From positions 744,001-808,000 of the forward strand of contig NC_067204.1 in assembly GCF_026262505.1 (NCBI RefSeq): DNA of 64,000 nucleotides, read 5' to 3'. Position 1 is the first letter of the stretch. Each line of letters begins with the position of its first letter. The position numbers and the translations under genes are program-made. This document shows positions 1-7,839 of this stretch, in pieces. The notes beneath the pieces were generated by a model, which saw only the letters and a list, made by a program, of their open reading frames with translations, searched no databases and had not been told where the DNA came from. The stretch is from Trichomonas vaginalis G3 (Eukaryota; Parabasalia; Trichomonadida; Trichomonadidae).

Positions 1-965
1 TGTGTCTTAAGATGAAGTTTATATCATAGCTGAGGTTATGGAAATATATTAAACTCTTGTCAGGAAGTCGTTCCAAAAATTCTGTTGCACAGTTCTGACC
101 CCAAATGCTTTCACTCACTGAACCATCTTCACTGTCGTAACAGATGTTAAAAGCTTTATGAAAGCCATCGGTACTGCACTCAAAGTCAGCAAAGAAAACG
201 TGCTCAGGAATGAACTTGCACTTATTTTTATTTACTTCTTTTGACTCGGCTTTCTTCTTCAGTTGTACACAATACTTTGGAGCATATGTCAAATCTTTAA
301 ATGGTGCAAGGTTCTGTTTATATAAGTCAGTCGTATATGTGAAAAGTTCTCCATAAGAAATAGGTTCGAAATATTTGCACTCCCACAATGTTTTCATAAC
401 ATCCCATAACGGTGTTGTTCTATCATAACGAACTACATATTTATCTCTCTCTTTGTATAAATCTTCATTTGTTTCTCAATGTTCATTCCACCACAAGCTT
501 TGAGAATTTCTATATAGTTGCGAATGAAATATGTTGTCATTGGTAATCTTTCGTTTAGCATGTAGTGGTCTTCAACAAGAAGTAAGTCAATAGTTCTAAC
601 AGTTTCACATTCTTTTGGTATGTATCTCTTTATTTCATTATGTCTTGAGTCATTGAAATAACCAATGGTAACATTAAATGCTATACCTGTTGCGTCAGAA
701 ATTTCTTGTACTTTACTTTGAGGAAAGTCTCTAACACGAATGACTTCTCTCATGTGGTCAATAGTTTCTTCATCTACTCCAGCCTGAATGCAAGCATAAA
801 CGAAACAATTGTCTTCTGTCATAAGTGCTGCAGTTCTTTTGTTCAATTCATTGAAAATTTGGTAGCGTTCAAGATTTATAGGTAATGTGCAAAGATACTT
901 CCAGAACTGACCGCTTCTCTTCTTATAAAACTTCTTTTCACCAATTTCATTCCAAAGCTCTATAT
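1..965 (-). pseudogene. DNA polymerase B, 3'-5' exonuclease part (element 1, runs off left edge)
   Basis: Reading the minus strand I see a family B exonuclease domain. An Exo I motif FADFECST (Asp-x-Glu) is followed about 50 residues later by an Exo II motif YFHNLSYDINFI (Asn-x3-Asp). This pattern fits the protein-primed polymerases of Polintons and their viral relatives, which copy the element from its ends. A preceding segment, around 433-846, carries CFVYACIQAGVDEE. The catalytic palm would lie left of the window. The region is not one open frame, with about one or two breaks, so it is treated as a fossil. Polymerase identity is secure from the motifs; the activity state cannot be judged. 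Confidence 0.8.
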
Positions 966-984
966 GCTGTTTATCTCCTGTTTG

Positions 985-1878
985 TTAAGAGCTTTCAATA
1001 ATCTTTTCTGGTCTTTCTGTCAGTGTGCTTTCATCTCTATATGGTCGCTTCTGTGGCTTTCCTTTCTTAACATCTGACATCGTTAAGCCTTCATATTCTG
1101 TTAAATCATACATCTTTATTTCAGTAAGATTCTTTATGTTTGTCAAGAAGAAGTCATAGTGCATTTCAACAATACCTGCAGCATTTGCTTCTATCTCTGA
1201 TATAAAGTTCTCCTTCAAGAGCTGATGTAGTAATGTTCCAATATTATTGAGGTTTAACGTAGAACATTCATACTTTCCACCAAGTTTATAACATACCATC
1301 CATCTCTGTTGTGAGTTTATTTTAATCTTCTCTAAGAGTCTCATGAAAACCTTACCGAAATGTTTGTGTAAGTAGTCTCTGTTTGGTTCATCTAAAGCTT
1401 CGATGTTAAAGTCAATGAGTCTATTGCCTGACTTCACATTTCTCTTCCTATTCTCTTCATCTTTCTTTAACCATCTCTCACCTTCTTTTGGTTTGTCGTC
1501 AATGGAACGAATGACATCGTTAGCTTTGCGAACTTGTTCTATAGCACTTTTAAACATCTCTCTTCTCTGTTGTTTCAGTGTGTCGTCTCTTCTTCTTGTT
1601 TCACCAACGTTTGCATTTGTTATGTCAAACATTTCTCTTCTTACTTCATGAGGTACTGAACGTCTATGATATAAGTCAATAGCAACGTCATTTAAAGGAA
1701 ATGCTCTTGCATTTATGAACTCATGAATTCTATCATAACTTATTGCACCATTATAGTCATTGAGGATGTCAGCGAGTGCCTTTTTGTTTGTTGCGTAATG
1801 CTTTGCAACATCTATATTAGCTTCTGTAAGAAGTTGTTTTATTTCCGAGTGTTCTAACTTAGACAACTTCCGATACAT
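985..1878 (-). CDS. Polymerase-N-terminal-like protein of element 1
   Basis: This 297-residue protein lies just upstream of the polymerase exonuclease part on the same strand. It begins MYRKLSKLEHSEIKQLL and has a SAP-like helix-turn-helix stretch at about residues 10-40 (LLTEANIDVAKHYATNKKAL). A similar short stretch starts the polymerase relic of element 2 (minus strand from 55823: GFTNEEIKDILEEAGYEVDKYYF), which links this region to polymerase N-termini. The middle (about 90-150) is highly charged, RRDD...KQQRREM, and may be nucleic-acid or terminal-protein related. It could be the polymerase's own N-terminal region or a separate accessory protein. The start is an ATG following an AT-rich leader. 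The function is inferred from position only. Confidence 0.6.
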   Translation of the reverse strand: MYRKLSKLEHSEIKQLLTEANIDVAKHYATNKKALADILNDYNGAISYDRIHEFINARAFPLNDVAIDLYHRRSVPHEVRREMFDITNANVGETRRRDDTLKQQRREMFKSAIEQVRKANDVIRSIDDKPKEGERWLKKDEENRKRNVKSGNRLIDFNIEALDEPNRDYLHKHFGKVFMRLLEKIKINSQQRWMVCYKLGGKYECSTLNLNNIGTLLHQLLKENFISEIEANAAGIVEMHYDFFLTNIKNLTEIKMYDLTEYEGLTMSDVKKGKPQKRPYRDESTLTERPEKIIESS

Positions 1879-1969
1879 CTTTAGTAGGAAATAAAAAATA
1901 ATTTTTTTGAAAAAATTAGATTAGATTTTTTTAAGTTATTTTTCAAAATAATTTAATATTTTTATTTTA

Positions 1970-2443
1970 ATGAAACACATGCAAGATTGCAAGTTCTTTT
2001 CATACAATGCTCTCGCTACTGCCATCAAGAATGAGTTCAATGGTGCTTCAAACGTTAATGTTATCTTTAACAAGAAGTTTGTGAAAGAATCTAAGTTTGG
2101 TCAGTATGTCAGACCATTAGCTATCGTCATTGACCGCAAACGTTATACTTCACAAGAGTTAGCAGTAGTTTTGAAACAAAAGAGTTTCTTCGTGAATGTC
2201 AAAGATACTCATTATACTGTCATAAAGAACTCTAACATTGACTTCTTCAGTATTGCTTTAAATCTTTCCGAACAGAAAGAATATAAGAAGGGTGAAACAA
2301 ATGTGAAATATTATCCTTCATCTCTGAAGACAATAACGAACAAAGATGTTATACAGAAATTCTTACCAAAGGTTGAAGAAGCTTCTATTGACATTGACGA
2401 AGGAAGTGAAATGGTTGAAGAAATAGACCCTGAAGCTATTTAA
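1970..2443 (+). CDS. Element 1 conserved hypothetical protein, 157 aa
   Basis: An intact 157-residue frame diverges from the polymerase-side gene, with 91 bases of AT-rich DNA between the two starts that probably hold both promoters. The sequence is a mixed alpha/beta globular protein with no recognised motif, signal peptide or membrane segment. The last 25 residues are acidic (EEASIDIDEGSEMVEEIDPE). Codon use, with moderate GC and regular third positions, matches the rest of the element. It is probably an accessory or structural gene of the element. I do not recognise the family. Confidence 0.55.
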   Translation: MKHMQDCKFFSYNALATAIKNEFNGASNVNVIFNKKFVKESKFGQYVRPLAIVIDRKRYTSQELAVVLKQKSFFVNVKDTHYTVIKNSNIDFFSIALNLSEQKEYKKGETNVKYYPSSLKTITNKDVIQKFLPKVEEASIDIDEGSEMVEEIDPEAI

Positions 2444-2461
2444 GCAAAAATATATTTTTGG

Positions 2462-2677
2462 TTAGTCTTCATATCGATATTTTACAACAATTCCCCAATG
2501 TATAAACTTTTCATACGCTTTTTCATAAGCTTTATATACCTTCAGAAATTTTGCATAATCTTTAGAAGCATTTAGATATTGTTTAAATGCTTTGTATGTC
2601 TTCAGAAATTTTGCATAATCTTTTACATGTTGTTCGTTCTCTTCTTCTGTCATGAGTTCCGAATATTCTAAATTCAT
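2462..2677 (-). CDS. Small protein with internal KDYAKFLK repeat (element 1)
   Basis: This 71-residue frame contains two copies of a short unit, KDYAKFLKTYKA and KDYAKFLKVYKA, about 22 residues apart, joined by an Asn/Ser-containing linker. The repeat predicts paired amphipathic helices rich in Lys, Tyr and Phe. It lies between the convergent end of the 157-residue gene and the first KilA-N gene, and is followed by the usual T-rich intergenic DNA. A frame at 2583-2819 overlaps it but looks like a shadow. Its small size and simple composition keep confidence modest, and no function is proposed. Confidence 0.4.
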   Translation of the reverse strand: MNLEYSELMTEEENEQHVKDYAKFLKTYKAFKQYLNASKDYAKFLKVYKAYEKAYEKFIHWGIVVKYRYED

Positions 2678-2731
2678 GTTCTTTCATATGAGATAAAATT
2701 TTATAAAAAAATAAAATTAGCTTAGATTTTT

Positions 2732-3559
2732 TTATTCTTCCTCTTTGAAGTTGTCGAAATATTCTGTTATCTTTTCCTTCAGTAGCGGTAAGTCTTCTTT
2801 GAAGGTAAGTATTGTACAACCTTTCATATCATAGTGTGTTTGAGGAAGAGTATTTTTGACAATTTCCTTTATTTGCTCATTCGGTGTCATTGAAATCGGT
2901 AAGTTTTCACGATAGAACCAGTTTCTGTCAGATTTGTAAATCTTAGCAAGGTCGTAAAAGCTTTTGTTGTTTCTTCTGACTAAATGCAACATAACCATAT
3001 CTCTATCTTCTTCTTTCTCCAACTCTTCAGCGTAAATCATATACTTATAACTCTTTTCCTTTCCTTTTGGTACTGAACGTGGTATTCTTTTCTGTATGCT
3101 TTTGTCTTTGGATTCAATGACTTCATCTTTTGCTTGAAGTTTCTTTTCCATCTCTCCACGTTCTGCTTTATATAGTTCATCTAACATCATGAAAATATAA
3201 CAAGCATAACGAGGTGAAGCCCACATTGCTACAGCATTTACTAAAAGTCTATGAACATAATAACCTTTCAAACCAGGAGCCAAATTCTTGCGATTTTCGA
3301 ATGGAATCTCTTCCCTCGGTTTTCCGAGGGAAGCAATCATATGAGGAAATTCTTCTAAAAGTTCTTTTGCCTGTTGGTTTTCAAACCAATGATATGCTTG
3401 CTTTGTAGAACTAAGAGCATTCATTATACTTTGCATTTGGTACATGTCATCTTTGACTGAACGAATGAGTCTCAATTGTTTGTTATACTGTATGTATTCG
3501 TATTCTTCATTTATGGCTTCATGAACGATAGCAGTTGTTGTGTTCTCTGATGTTGACAT
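2732..3559 (-). CDS. KilA-N domain protein 1 (element 1)
   Basis: This protein of about 275 residues starts at the ATG of MSTSENTT. Six further codons upstream (YVKTV) are open but begin with TTG and belong to a leader shared with two other genes. At about 90-130 the stretch GYYVHRLLVNAVAMWASPRYACYI matches the C-terminal half of a KilA-N DNA-binding domain. A Lys/Glu-rich coiled-coil segment follows (about 135-160), then a basic C-terminal domain. KilA-N proteins are typical of phages and large DNA viruses and bind DNA, but their roles are poorly known. A perfect mini-hairpin sits inside the gene at 3311-3332 without breaking the frame. Confidence 0.75.
   Translation of the reverse strand: MSTSENTTTAIVHEAINEEYEYIQYNKQLRLIRSVKDDMYQMQSIMNALSSTKQAYHWFENQQAKELLEEFPHMIASLGKPREEIPFENRKNLAPGLKGYYVHRLLVNAVAMWASPRYACYIFMMLDELYKAERGEMEKKLQAKDEVIESKDKSIQKRIPRSVPKGKEKSYKYMIYAEELEKEEDRDMVMLHLVRRNNKSFYDLAKIYKSDRNWFYRENLPISMTPNEQIKEIVKNTLPQTHYDMKGCTILTFKEDLPLLKEKITEYFDNFKEEE
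3311..3332. repeat. In-gene mini-hairpin
   Basis: A perfect 9-bp stem (TTCCCTCGG and its complement) closes a TTTT loop inside the KilA-N gene and encodes about seven residues near ASLGKPREE. It is more GC-rich than the surrounding gene and resembles other mini-hairpins in these elements. Confidence 0.7.
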
Positions 3560-3607
3560 TACTGTCTTTACATACAAAATAAAAAAATAAATAAAAATAA
3601 AATTAGC
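3560..3607 (-). promoter_or_regulatory. Shared T-rich leader of KilA-N gene 1
   Basis: Read toward the gene, a run of TTTTA/TTTAT units ends in TTTTGTATGTAAAGACAGTA directly before the ATG. Almost the same block precedes the genes starting at 4522 and 6457, and a shortened form precedes the gene at 5626. Conservation of non-coding DNA directly before four starts argues for a promoter or 5' leader of the element. Confidence 0.6.
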
Positions 3608-3945
3608 CTTTTTTTACATTATGACACGAAGTGAAGATTTGCACTTCGTCAAATTTTATTAAAAATTAGCCTTTTTTTACATTATGACACGAAGTGAAGA
3701 TTTGCACTTCGTCAAATTTTATTAAAAATTAGCCTTTTTTTACATGTATTTTTCAGCAACTTCGTCAAATTTTATTAAAAATTAGCCTTTTTTTTACATG
3801 TATTTTTCAGCAACTTCGTCAAATTTTATTAAAAATTAGCCTTTTTTTTACATTATGACACGAAGTGAAGATTTGCACTTCGTCAAATTTTATTAAAAAT
3901 TAGCCTTTTTTTACATGTATTTTTCAGCAACTTCGTCAAATAATT
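3599..3945. repeat. Tandem duplications of a gene 3' end
   Basis: Six unit boundaries marked by AATTAGCC occur at about 3603, 3665, 3728, 3781, 3835 and 3899. Two unit types alternate: a 62-64 base type with an internal hairpin (CGAAGTG / CACTTCG) and a 53-base type containing CATGTATTTTTCAGCAACTTCG. The second type copies the last codons of the adjacent T5orf172 gene, so the array arose by repeated duplication of that gene's 3' end with the following intergenic DNA. Confidence 0.85.
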
Positions 3946-4522
3946 TTATAGCTTTATCTATCTCATCTACTTCAAACGTTTCTTTACCTTTTATGGGAGC
4001 ACCATACATTTTCTCAAACTTTTCGAGTAGTTCTGTTTCTGCGGCTCTCATATCATTAACGAACACAACCTTGACTCTATTGACTGTAGAGTCATATCTT
4101 TGAGTTATATTATATGTCCTTCCTATCTTATATCTTTTTGTGTTGAAGTCCTTCGGTTTCTGAACGATGTAAAGTAAGCCTTCACTGCAACGTTCCGTAT
4201 CGAATGAACCATAAGTTATGAAGTTATATCCAACAACTGGGTCAATCCATAACAAAACTATTGGTATAAGACTTTTGTCGATGAGATATGCTGTAGTTCC
4301 ATAGAATCTTACTGATATCATAAGCTCAGGATTTCTTGTCAAAATTTTCTGAGTTGAAGCATTTCTAACCCAGTGGTTTGTTTTCTTTTCAGATGGTGTC
4401 AGAATGTCTGACAAAGAATATTTGTTGTATTTCTTTGAGTATCTTACGTTTAAATCACCGATTCTAACCACTTTGGTGTCATTGTCAATCTTTCTAACTG
4501 TTTCAAACTCAATGTTTGACAT
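3911..4522 (-). CDS. T5orf172/GIY-YIG protein with KilA-N-like N-terminus (element 1)
   Basis: This protein of about 203 residues starts at the ATG of MSNIEFETV, after the shared T-rich leader. Residues about 1-100 resemble a divergent KilA-N/MSV199-type domain (NKYSLSDILTPSEKK, WVRNASTQ, LIPIVLLWIDPVVGYNFI). Residues about 115-190 match T5orf172, a GIY-YIG nuclease relative: GLLYIVQ, YKIGRTYNITQRYDS, a later Glu in AAETELLEKF and a closing GKETFEV. In phages and large DNA viruses this pairing is common, and the C-terminal part may cut or bind DNA. Its 3' end has been duplicated several times in the array that follows. The domain call is good; the activity is inference. Confidence 0.75.
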   Translation of the reverse strand: MSNIEFETVRKIDNDTKVVRIGDLNVRYSKKYNKYSLSDILTPSEKKTNHWVRNASTQKILTRNPELMISVRFYGTTAYLIDKSLIPIVLLWIDPVVGYNFITYGSFDTERCSEGLLYIVQKPKDFNTKRYKIGRTYNITQRYDSTVNRVKVVFVNDMRAAETELLEKFEKMYGAPIKGKETFEVDEIDKAIKLFDEVAEKYM

Positions 4523-4570
4523 TACTGTCTTTACATACAAAATAAAAAAATAAATAAAAATAAAATTAGC
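4523..4570 (-). promoter_or_regulatory. Shared T-rich leader of the T5orf172 gene
   Basis: This block matches the one before the KilA-N gene at 3559: GCTAATTTTA, T-rich units, then GTATGTAAAGACAGTA and the ATG. It is the second of the near-identical copies. Confidence 0.6.
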
Positions 4571-4630
4571 GTTATTTTCTAACTAATGAAATTCATGAAA
4601 TTTGGTCATTTTTCAGTAAAAATATATTTT

Positions 4631-4688
4631 AGGTGAAGTGGTGAGATCTCACCTCTTTTTTCACCTCTTTTCTCACCTCTTTTTTCAC
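4631..4688 (-). promoter_or_regulatory. Palindrome module copy 1 (GGTGAGATCTCACC)
   Basis: The 14-base perfect palindrome lies at 4640-4653. On the minus strand it follows three AGGTGA-type direct repeats spaced about 10-11 bases and is followed by ACTTCACCTAAA. This is the same order as copy 4 at 15215-15265, but on the other strand. It sits between two same-strand genes, just upstream of the leader of the T5orf172 gene. It could be an operator, insulator, terminator or replication site; the sequence does not decide. Confidence 0.7.
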
Positions 4689-5626
4689 AAGCGTTTTACA
4701 TGAATTGTACGATGTATATTTGAAATCCTAAACAGTTTTGTAGCTTCTATTTCTTCTTTTAGTACATCGAATGTTTTAACAATGCCGAAAGTCTCTTTAT
4801 ATTTCTTCTTGACGTCAGACAGAAGGAAATCTTCTGCTGTTGGATAATTTTTATTAAGAAATGTCAACATGTCCATTTTATCTTCTGCTGGCTTTTCTGC
4901 TTCTTTCTTTAAGTCTGCATAGTCGTTTCTCATTCTTTCTATCTCTTTGACTGAGTAGTTATATTTTCTTATTGCTGCTTTACATTTAGAACATTGCGGG
5001 TTCATTTTTGCGTTATACATTGAAATTTGACCTGCTAGAACAACTAAGGCGTCAATTGCTCTCTTCATCTCAAACATAGCGGGTCTTAGTTGTTCGTTCC
5101 ATACTTTGCCTCTTCTATCTTTATCTCTTATTTCCCAAACACATTCAGCAACTAATGAAACAAAGTTATCGTAGGTCTTAAATTCTTCGGATTTGTAAAG
5201 GTCAGAAATATTTTTATAAACCATGTCGCAATCTTTGTCCATAACTTTATGGTTGCAATGAAAACCAAGGAATTCATAATTTACCTTTCGTATGAACTTC
5301 TTTATTTCTACTGAGTCAGTTGCTTTGACTTCAATTTCGTCGAATTCAGGAATAGTTAGTTTTTGATGCTGAATTTCAGGTAGTTTAGGTAAATGGTCGA
5401 TGAGGTCCTCCATTTCATAAAGATACTGTTCATTTGTTTCATCTTTCGCACTACAGTCTAAATTACTTGTTAAAAGTTCTTGCTTTATCTTCTGGATTTC
5501 TGTTTCAAAAGTATATGAAGGAGGAATAAAGCTTTTCATCTCTACCAACATTGACGTAGGATTCATGACTAGCGAGTTTGGTGCTGTAGTTGTTTGAATT
5601 GTTGTTGTGCCGATTGTTGAAATCAT
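4685..5626 (-). CDS. Element 1 hypothetical protein, 313 aa
   Basis: This intact 313-residue frame has an ATG start following a T-rich leader related to, but shorter than, that of the neighbouring genes. The first 40 residues are Thr/Pro-rich and probably disordered. The rest is helical and charged, with a CSKCKAAIRKY stretch at about 212 (a single CxxC, possibly half of a metal site) and a long helical segment at about 220-250. No family was recognised. It sits within the same-strand block of KilA-N and T5orf172 genes and shares their promoter style, so it is probably co-regulated with them. Confidence 0.6.
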   Translation of the reverse strand: MISTIGTTTIQTTTAPNSLVMNPTSMLVEMKSFIPPSYTFETEIQKIKQELLTSNLDCSAKDETNEQYLYEMEDLIDHLPKLPEIQHQKLTIPEFDEIEVKATDSVEIKKFIRKVNYEFLGFHCNHKVMDKDCDMVYKNISDLYKSEEFKTYDNFVSLVAECVWEIRDKDRRGKVWNEQLRPAMFEMKRAIDALVVLAGQISMYNAKMNPQCSKCKAAIRKYNYSVKEIERMRNDYADLKKEAEKPAEDKMDMLTFLNKNYPTAEDFLLSDVKKKYKETFGIVKTFDVLKEEIEATKLFRISNIHRTIHVKRL

Positions 5627-5672
5627 ATCTTTTATACAAAATAAAAAAAAATAAATAAAAATAAAACTAACT
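5627..5672 (-). promoter_or_regulatory. T-rich leader of the 313-aa gene
   Basis: AGTTTTATTTTTATTTA and further T-rich units lead to TTTTGTATAAAAGATATG before the start. It shares the T-rich core but lacks the GTATGTAAAGACA end of the three neighbouring leaders, so it is a diverged member. Confidence 0.5.
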
Positions 5673-5712
5673 TTATTTTTTCTATCTTAAGGAAATTCAT
5701 GAAAATTCACGA

Positions 5713-5764
5713 GGGTGAAAAAACAGGTGAGATCTCACCTCTTCACCTAAATTATATTTTTTGG
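5713..5764 (+). promoter_or_regulatory. Palindrome module copy 2
   Basis: The palindrome GGTGAGATCTCACC is at 5726-5739, preceded by GAGGGTGAAAAAACA and followed by TCTTCACCTAAATTA. The flanking block TTCTATCTTAAGGAAATTCATG upstream is repeated almost exactly near copy 3, so a whole intergenic module of more than 100 bases has been duplicated. Confidence 0.7.
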
Positions 5765-5791
5765 TGAATTCAATAAAAATAAATGGTTCAT

Positions 5792-6457
5792 TTACTCACA
5801 ATATTTTTTTACAAAACGACCCCAAACTTTTAACTTCTTTTCTGCAGCTTCAAATGCTATCTTAGCGAGTTCATATTCTCTAAATTCTCTCTTTAAATCT
5901 TCTTGTTCCCATTGGTCTAGTTCGTATGGAGAATCTCTATAACCATAATATATCTCACGTTCATGTTCTAATTGTTTTTCACACATTTTTCCAACTTCTT
6001 CTTCGAACAAAGGTTTAGCATTCTCCACTGTATCTTCGAGTTCTTCTTCATCTAATTTCTCATGAACTTTCTTGTCTATGGAGTCCATAATATCTTTGAC
6101 ATAAAATGCATACTTTACAGAGCACCATTCAGCAACAAAATGAACGAGGTCAGGATGTATGTAAATACCTTTGAATTCATTTATAACACCCTTAGTAAGC
6201 TCATAAAATGCTTGTTTTGAGGTCGAGCCACTTTTGGCTCCACCGTATTCGTTCATCCAAAACTCAAGAATTTCCTGCATTTTAGCACTATTGAGAAATC
6301 TGTTTAAATGGTTTAACCTTCCCGCTTCTCTTGCCATCTTTGTTGCATTAATGTAACCATCCTTGTCTCTACGTAAGACTTCAATACCATTATAAGTGCC
6401 TTTTGTGAATGTTTCGCCATTTGATTTGTTCGTGAATGTTTTTGCTTCGACTGACAT
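5792..6457 (-). CDS. KilA-N domain protein 2 (element 1)
   Basis: This protein of about 221 residues starts at the ATG of MSVEAKTF; the upstream six codons belong to the shared leader. A full KilA-N domain spans about residues 20-125: GIEVLRRDKDGYINATKMAR, a WMNEYGG core, and IYIHPDLVHFVAEWCSVKYA. These are the clearest KilA-N signatures in the window. The C-terminal third is Glu/Lys-rich and probably coiled coil. A mini-hairpin (GAGCCA, loop CTTT, TGGCTC) lies inside the gene near residue 77. The protein is a likely DNA-binding regulator of the element; target and effect are unknown. Confidence 0.85.
   Translation of the reverse strand: MSVEAKTFTNKSNGETFTKGTYNGIEVLRRDKDGYINATKMAREAGRLNHLNRFLNSAKMQEILEFWMNEYGGAKSGSTSKQAFYELTKGVINEFKGIYIHPDLVHFVAEWCSVKYAFYVKDIMDSIDKKVHEKLDEEELEDTVENAKPLFEEEVGKMCEKQLEHEREIYYGYRDSPYELDQWEQEDLKREFREYELAKIAFEAAEKKLKVWGRFVKKYCE
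6228..6243. repeat. In-gene mini-hairpin
   Basis: GAGCCA and its complement TGGCTC close a four-base loop within the KilA-N domain coding sequence, keeping the frame. It is a second example of a short hairpin tolerated inside an element gene. Confidence 0.5.
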
Positions 6458-6512
6458 TATTGTCTTTACATACAAAATAAAAAAATAAATAAAAATAATT
6501 TTAAAACTAACT
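6458..6512 (-). promoter_or_regulatory. Shared T-rich leader of KilA-N gene 2
   Basis: T-rich units end in TTTTGTATGTAAAGACAATA before the ATG. It differs by one base from the leaders of the two genes at 3559 and 4522 in the last 20 bases. Confidence 0.6.
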
Positions 6513-6552
6513 TTATTTTTTCTATCTTAAGGAAATTCATGAAAATTCACGA

Positions 6553-6604
6553 GGGTGAGAAAACAGGTGAAAAAACAGGTGAGATCTCACCTCTTCACCT
6601 AAAT
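6553..6604 (+). promoter_or_regulatory. Palindrome module copy 3
   Basis: The palindrome GGTGAGATCTCACC is at 6578-6591, preceded by three GGTGA repeats (GAGGGTGAG, CAGGTGAAA, CAGGTGAG) and followed by TCTTCACCTAAATTA. It lies between the leader of the KilA-N gene and the 3' end of the integrase gene. Confidence 0.7.
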
Positions 6605-6701
6605 TATATTTTTGGTGTAAATTTATGACAAAAATAAATGGTACCATTAATGATATCATGACTGTTCTCATTCATGTCTGATTTACATCTAATGAAAAAG
6701 T

Positions 6702-7787
6702 TTAGAAGAATTTTCTTATTCTTTCTGGCATGTTTTTGTCTTTCCAATACTCCCGCTCTAATGGTCCCAGATGTGTTGGCTTTGACTCTCTCAAGTTCTT
6801 AGATGGTATAACATCTTCAACGCCTCCTTCATATCTTACTTTATAAGTGTCATCGTTTATGTTGTAGCCAAGTATTTCAATAACCACTCCTCGCTTTGCT
6901 TCGTCAATGGTTTCAGCAAGTTTGCCATTACTACTTTCGACTAATTTATGACGAGGATAAAATGCTATGGAGTCGTCAGCAGCTTTTATAAGATATCCAT
7001 TACCTTGCGTAGAGTCTACGATATAATAGTTTCTACTTAACCTTAAACGTTTCTTTGTCAACGGTTTGTCGTCAAGAACTACACGAACTTTTGTACCAGG
7101 AATGAGGGTAAATTGTGTTGAATTTCTGATATTTTGTGTTTGACTTCGTTTCTTTTGTATATACTTTTCTTCTTGTTGTTGTGTCATTGAATTTGGTGTA
7201 TGTCCTGTTGTAGAATGTGTTGAGGAATTATATACTTCGAGAAAATGTTTCATTGTTTCTTCGGTAAAGTCTCGCTCTTGGTTTAAATCTCTGAGCGTTC
7301 TTATGAAGCGGTTTATGATGCCGAGTATGTTATGGTTATGGTCTTCAGTAGTGTAGTGAGTTATGTTATGCTTAATGAGAAAATCTGTGATTTCATTGCT
7401 GAGGTATGCACTGTCTTGGTCTGATGTTAAAGTACTTGGGCTATGTTCTGCTACAAACTTTTGTAAAACTCTTAACACTTCACGAGTTCCTTTATTTTTC
7501 ATTGGATACGCATATGCTTTACGAGTGTTAACATTAATGAAGATGAGGAATGGTTTATGTCCTCCTTTTCTGCTTTGAATGAGAGTGTCAAATTGGTATG
7601 CGTCAGGAGCGTTGGAGTAAATTGGTAAAAAGTAGTCGTAAGGATTTATTTTTGTTTGATGTACAACATTTTTGTCAAAGAACCTTTTCACTTCAGCTCT
7701 GTTAGTAAATCCCCAACTCTTTGCAGCTTCATTGAATTTCTTAAAAGACCTCCATGGATGTTGTTCGAATACTTCTTTCAAGCTCAT
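6702..7787 (-). CDS. Retroviral-type (rve) integrase of the Polinton
   Basis: This 361-residue protein with an ATG start is the integrase that inserts Polinton DNA into the host and makes the short target duplication. Residues about 50-160 form an RNase-H-like rve core: YQFDTLIQSRKGGHKPFLIF, then TSDQDSAYLS, then LGIINRFIRTLRDLNQ with the usual helix. The N-terminal 45 residues are a small helical domain. Near residues 300-340, IEILGYNINDDTYKVRYEGG resembles the chromo-like module often found at the C-terminus of Polinton and Ty3/Gypsy integrases. The length is normal for the family. It is the first gene on its strand after the tail-fibre gene, separated by a hairpin. Confidence 0.9.
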   Translation of the reverse strand: MSLKEVFEQHPWRSFKKFNEAAKSWGFTNRAEVKRFFDKNVVHQTKINPYDYFLPIYSNAPDAYQFDTLIQSRKGGHKPFLIFINVNTRKAYAYPMKNKGTREVLRVLQKFVAEHSPSTLTSDQDSAYLSNEITDFLIKHNITHYTTEDHNHNILGIINRFIRTLRDLNQERDFTEETMKHFLEVYNSSTHSTTGHTPNSMTQQQEEKYIQKKRSQTQNIRNSTQFTLIPGTKVRVVLDDKPLTKKRLRLSRNYYIVDSTQGNGYLIKAADDSIAFYPRHKLVESSNGKLAETIDEAKRGVVIEILGYNINDDTYKVRYEGGVEDVIPSKNLRESKPTHLGPLEREYWKDKNMPERIRKFF

Positions 7788-7822
7788 TTATGTAAAGTTA
7801 AAGATTTTATTCTAGGCTCAAG

Positions 7823-7839
7823 CGCGTTCAATGAACGCG
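7823..7839. repeat. Hairpin at the end of the tail-fibre gene
   Basis: An 8-bp stem CGCGTTCA/TGAACGCG overlaps the last codons of the tail-fibre gene, between it and the integrase start. It could act as an RNA end signal, but its form matches the other GC-rich mini-hairpins of the element. Confidence 0.5.

Noticed and set aside
3560-3607. GTATGT in the shared leader as a 5' splice site
   Set aside because: The trichomonad 3' signal (ACTAACACACAG type) was not found nearby, and the following ATG gives a full protein without splicing.
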